Assembly: GCA_907165275.2 (NCBI GenBank)
Contig: OU015654.1
Coordinates: forward strand, 4,233,501 to 4,297,500
DNA length: 64,000 bases
Source: Zygaena filipendulae
Taxonomy: Eukaryota; Arthropoda; Insecta; Lepidoptera; Zygaenidae
Reading direction: 5' to 3'
Part shown: positions 61,524-64,000 of the stretch, in pieces
Numbering within the stretch: position 1 is the first letter of the stretch
Layout of the letters: each line of letters begins with the position of its first letter
Made by a program: the position numbers and the translations under genes
Notes under the pieces: generated by a model
Told to the model about the DNA's origin: nothing
What the model saw: the letters and a program-made list of their open reading frames with translations, nothing else
Database searches by the model: none

Positions 61524-61670
61524 TTAGCTGTCGCCTGCGGTTTCACCGGCGGTAATTTCAGGGTTCGCGTGGGAAATTCGAGATAAAAAGTACCCTATGT
61601 CACTCAGGACTACTATAGCCTAACTATAAGTGAAAGAATTCTCAAAATCTGTTCCCTAGATCCAGGGATT
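61524..61670 (+). mobile_element. family B copy, 3' truncated
   Basis: TTAGCTGTCGCCTGCGGTTTC, AAAAAGTACCCTATGTC, then CACTCAGGACTACTATAGCC and GTGAAAGAATTCTCAAAATC. Confidence 0.7.
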
Positions 61671-62330
61671 ACCACCTACAACGTTAATTTCAAATAATAA
61701 GTTTCATATTTACGACGCGACGATGATGATGAATACGTTTCAAATCGTAAAGCCAATTTGCTAAATGTCACTCTACTCGCACACTTCAATGTAGAGAACC
61801 GTTAAATAACCAATGCGTATATCGAATAAATTAATTTGTCAGATAAATAAATAAATGACATTTCAAAAACACATTAAGATGACATTCCTGATAATTTCAA
61901 TGACAATTGCAGATTCCCTAATTGTAAATTAAGCAATAAATACATGGTCAAGTTGCACCTGTTACCGAAAACTTTTGTAATCAATTTTCACTTCGGCGAT
62001 CAATGCTTGTGTGAACAGCGCTAAAACGGCTCATTTCATTTGCGACCTTAAACTCATAGGCCGTGAGACCAGGTGTGCAGCATTTTATATACAATTTCAT
62101 AACATTATGCTTATCACTCGTGAGTATTATAATATACCTAACCTTTGATTTTTTTCAAATTAAGGGAAATGATTCCGTTTCGATCTAAAATTATATCTGA
62201 GGTTATGGAACGCTACAAGGAGAAATTTGTTGAACCATAACAATTTTACAGACTACAAAAAAGGACACATGACGTCGGCATTTCTTGCCTGTTAAGAAAT
62301 AGTTTATTATGTTGAAAAAACTATTATTGA
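61671..62330. other. gene-free stretch
   Basis: Nothing recognised. Confidence 0.45.
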
Positions 62331-62580
62331 CTAGTTGTGCCCCGCGGTTTCACCAGCGTTAATTTCAGAGTTCCCGCGGGAATTCTGGGATAAAAAGTAC
62401 CCTATGTGTTAATCTGATGTATAAGCTATATTATTGTAAAGTTTCTTTTAAATCCATTCAGTAGTTTTTGCGTGAAAGAGTAACAAACATCCATCCATCC
62501 AACCATCCATACAGCTTACAAACTTTCGCGTTTATAATACAAGGATAGTAGGATTTAAAAATTATAATATTAGTAGGATT
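62331..62580 (+). mobile_element. family A copy with duplicated tail
   Basis: CTAGTTGTGCCCCGCGGTTTC, AAAAAGTACCCTATGTG and AACATCCATCCATCCAACC. The tail unit occurs twice (GATAGTAGGATTTAAAA, then ATATTAGTAGGATTTAAAA). Confidence 0.83.
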
Positions 62581-62689
62581 TAAAAGGTCTCCAGGGCAGT
62601 GCCATAGGTACATCTCCTAAAAATTTAAAATCAATTTTCACTGTTTGTTGCAAAAGTGAGCGTGTTTTAGAAATATCATATTTTACCTA

Positions 62690-62877
62690 TGTTCCCGCAG
62701 TTTCTGTCACGTGAATTTCGAAATTCCCTCAGGAACTTGTTGTCCCTTATCATAAATGATAATCTAGAATATATTCTGTGAGCCAAATTACATCAAAATC
62801 CGTTTAGCCATTTCAGCGTGAAGAAGTAACAAACATGCTAACTCACGCACACACAATCTTTCTTATAATACGAGTAT
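62690..62877 (+). mobile_element. family A-related copy, diverged
   Basis: GTTCCCGCAGTTTCTGTCAC, GGAACTTGTTGTCCC, TCAAAATCCGTTTAGCC and TAACAAACATGCTAAC. Confidence 0.65.
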
Positions 62878-64000
62878 AATGAATGTGATTTAATGTAGTT
62901 AAATGCAGTGTAGTGCTTGGATACTTTCTTAAAATAATACATCAGAGAGTCAGTTTAGTTTGGGCTAAAAAAAAACACTTTTAACATTTATGTAACTTCC
63001 AAGCCTAGAAACATTTTTATAATGAAAAAGTGCATTTCTAATTGGCTGAAAGCCAGCTGATAAAAATCGTATGAATATGTAGCTATACGTACCTACAAAA
63101 ATATTGAGTTTGAAACTTGGAAAACGGGAGCGTGCGACTCGGCCGATTCACGAGTTGGGTAATGTGATTAAAACAAAATATTTCCCAACTGTTTGTGCAA
63201 TCGACCGCACAATTATGTAATTGCGAAATATATAAATTTTTTAATCCACCTGTGGACCATCGGTCACAGCGGTCCCACTAGTAACACATGCCTATTCTGT
63301 GAAAGATGCCATCACTGATCTGCATCACTCGCGAAACTGCTCGCAATCGTTCAATCAATTAGTTATTATTCATCATTGAAATAATTCACAGCCTAAAATC
63401 AAGATATTTAATGGCCGCGATTCTATAGCTACTGTGACACTATAAACATTTGGAAAGTACAAATCAGATAAATGAGTGTGACAAATAGAATCATCACCAC
63501 TTTCTAGTTAATTTAATGTAGCAATTATCTTAATCAATCATCTAAATTCGAAAGGGGATGCACACACTATGAAAATATATTAATTTACAAACATTTTAAA
63601 GAAACTCAATACATTTTAATTACTTAAATCTTTCTGTGGGAAACTAGCCAAGTGTTGATAAAAGTGCGTATCTATTACCAGACTAACTGTACTTTTTCTG
63701 CTTTCGTTTCATATCGCCACAAAGTAAGGATAGTAGGAAGACAAATTCGCGTTAAATGTATACCGAAGGAGTGACTCATATTAAGCTTAGCAGTATGGGA
63801 CCAATGTTGAATCTAGACGTTGTCAGTATTACCACGAGATCAAGGCGTTATCCTATTGTATGTTTTTATTCAGTGATATCGGTTTGTTTTCTTTATTTTT
63901 TTAAATTAATAAGTAGTTTTTGCCAATGGCACCACTCATGTGAGATACATACGTAACGTAGGCCAAATCAATCAGTCTCCTCTACCCCCCCTCCCCCCCT
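62878..64000. other. gene-free right edge
   Basis: No exon recognised; the window ends in a C-rich tract (ACCCCCCCTCCCCCCCT). Confidence 0.45.

Larger units (their letters stand above)
38557..64000 (-). other. grn: upstream intron sequence of grain (open at right edge)
   Basis: Upstream of the C-finger exon no sequence with the N-finger pattern (C-V-N-C-G-A...LWRRD...CNACGLY) was found on the minus strand up to base 64000, nor any other recognisable GATA coding exon. I therefore treat all of this as intron or 5' non-coding region. I searched by eye, so a short 5' exon could be missed. Confidence 0.6.

Noticed and set aside
1..64000. CRISPR array, bacterial operon or viral gene cluster
   Set aside because: No regularly spaced repeats and no bacterial or viral protein signature; gene structure and repeats are those of an insect.
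63980..64000. C-rich tract as a telomere or other structural signal
   Set aside because: Too short and cut by the window edge.

Overview
The window is nuclear DNA of a lepidopteran insect (moth or butterfly; species not resolved). The evidence is AT-rich sequence, very many TAGGTA/TACCTA words, and about 28 copies of a short interspersed repeat with the head AGCTGTGCCCCGCGGTTTC and the tail TTATAATATTAGTAGGAT. One conserved gene is visible. Four minus-strand coding exons form the 3' end of a GATA zinc-finger transcription factor gene that best matches grain (grn, GATAc; the insect member of the GATA1/2/3 class).

Layout of grain, read right to left on the minus strand. Bases 38557-64000 belong to the intron upstream of the second-zinc-finger exon, or to material further upstream. 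I found no first (N-terminal) zinc finger there, so the 5' exons probably lie beyond base 64000. The C-terminal zinc-finger exon is 38422-38556. After a 21-kb intron (17445-38421) comes the exon with the basic tail of the finger and a Gly-rich linker (17231-17444). After a 0.5-kb intron that holds a repeat insertion comes a His/Pro-rich exon (16572-16711). It either reads through to a stop at 16557 or splices to a 27-base terminal exon (16257-16283). The AT-rich stretch at about 14180-16256 looks like the 3' UTR. The joins keep one reading frame: phase 0, phase 1, then phase 0.

Bases 1 to about 14180 lie 3' of grain. I see no conserved coding exon there, only repeats, MITEs and some GC/CpG-rich patches that could be regulatory. 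The long grain introns hold similar CpG-rich patches (about 19.05-19.3, 19.8-19.9, 22.98-23.22, 27.1-27.25, 31.64-31.72, 42.78-43.24, 46.2-46.44, 53.46-53.66, 56.08-56.43, 57.04-57.24 and 58.35-58.44 kb). These are enhancer or promoter candidates, as expected around a large developmental regulator, but this is inference.

The mobile fraction is varied. It includes a 593-bp mariner-type element with TA target duplications and an in-frame internally deleted transposase (50126-50718); a 237-bp near-perfect foldback element with TTA duplications (23374-23610); four copies of a roughly 300-bp MITE family, three of which carry TGACGTCA sites; the SINE-like family; tRNA-derived SINE candidates; a LINE 3' end nested inside a SINE-like copy; and a frameshifted reverse-transcriptase fossil. 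I found no convincing new enzymatic or defence system. The most interesting items are the splice-site and C-terminus details of grain, the in-frame deleted transposase, the foldback element, and a compact hairpin at 43.36-43.43 kb.
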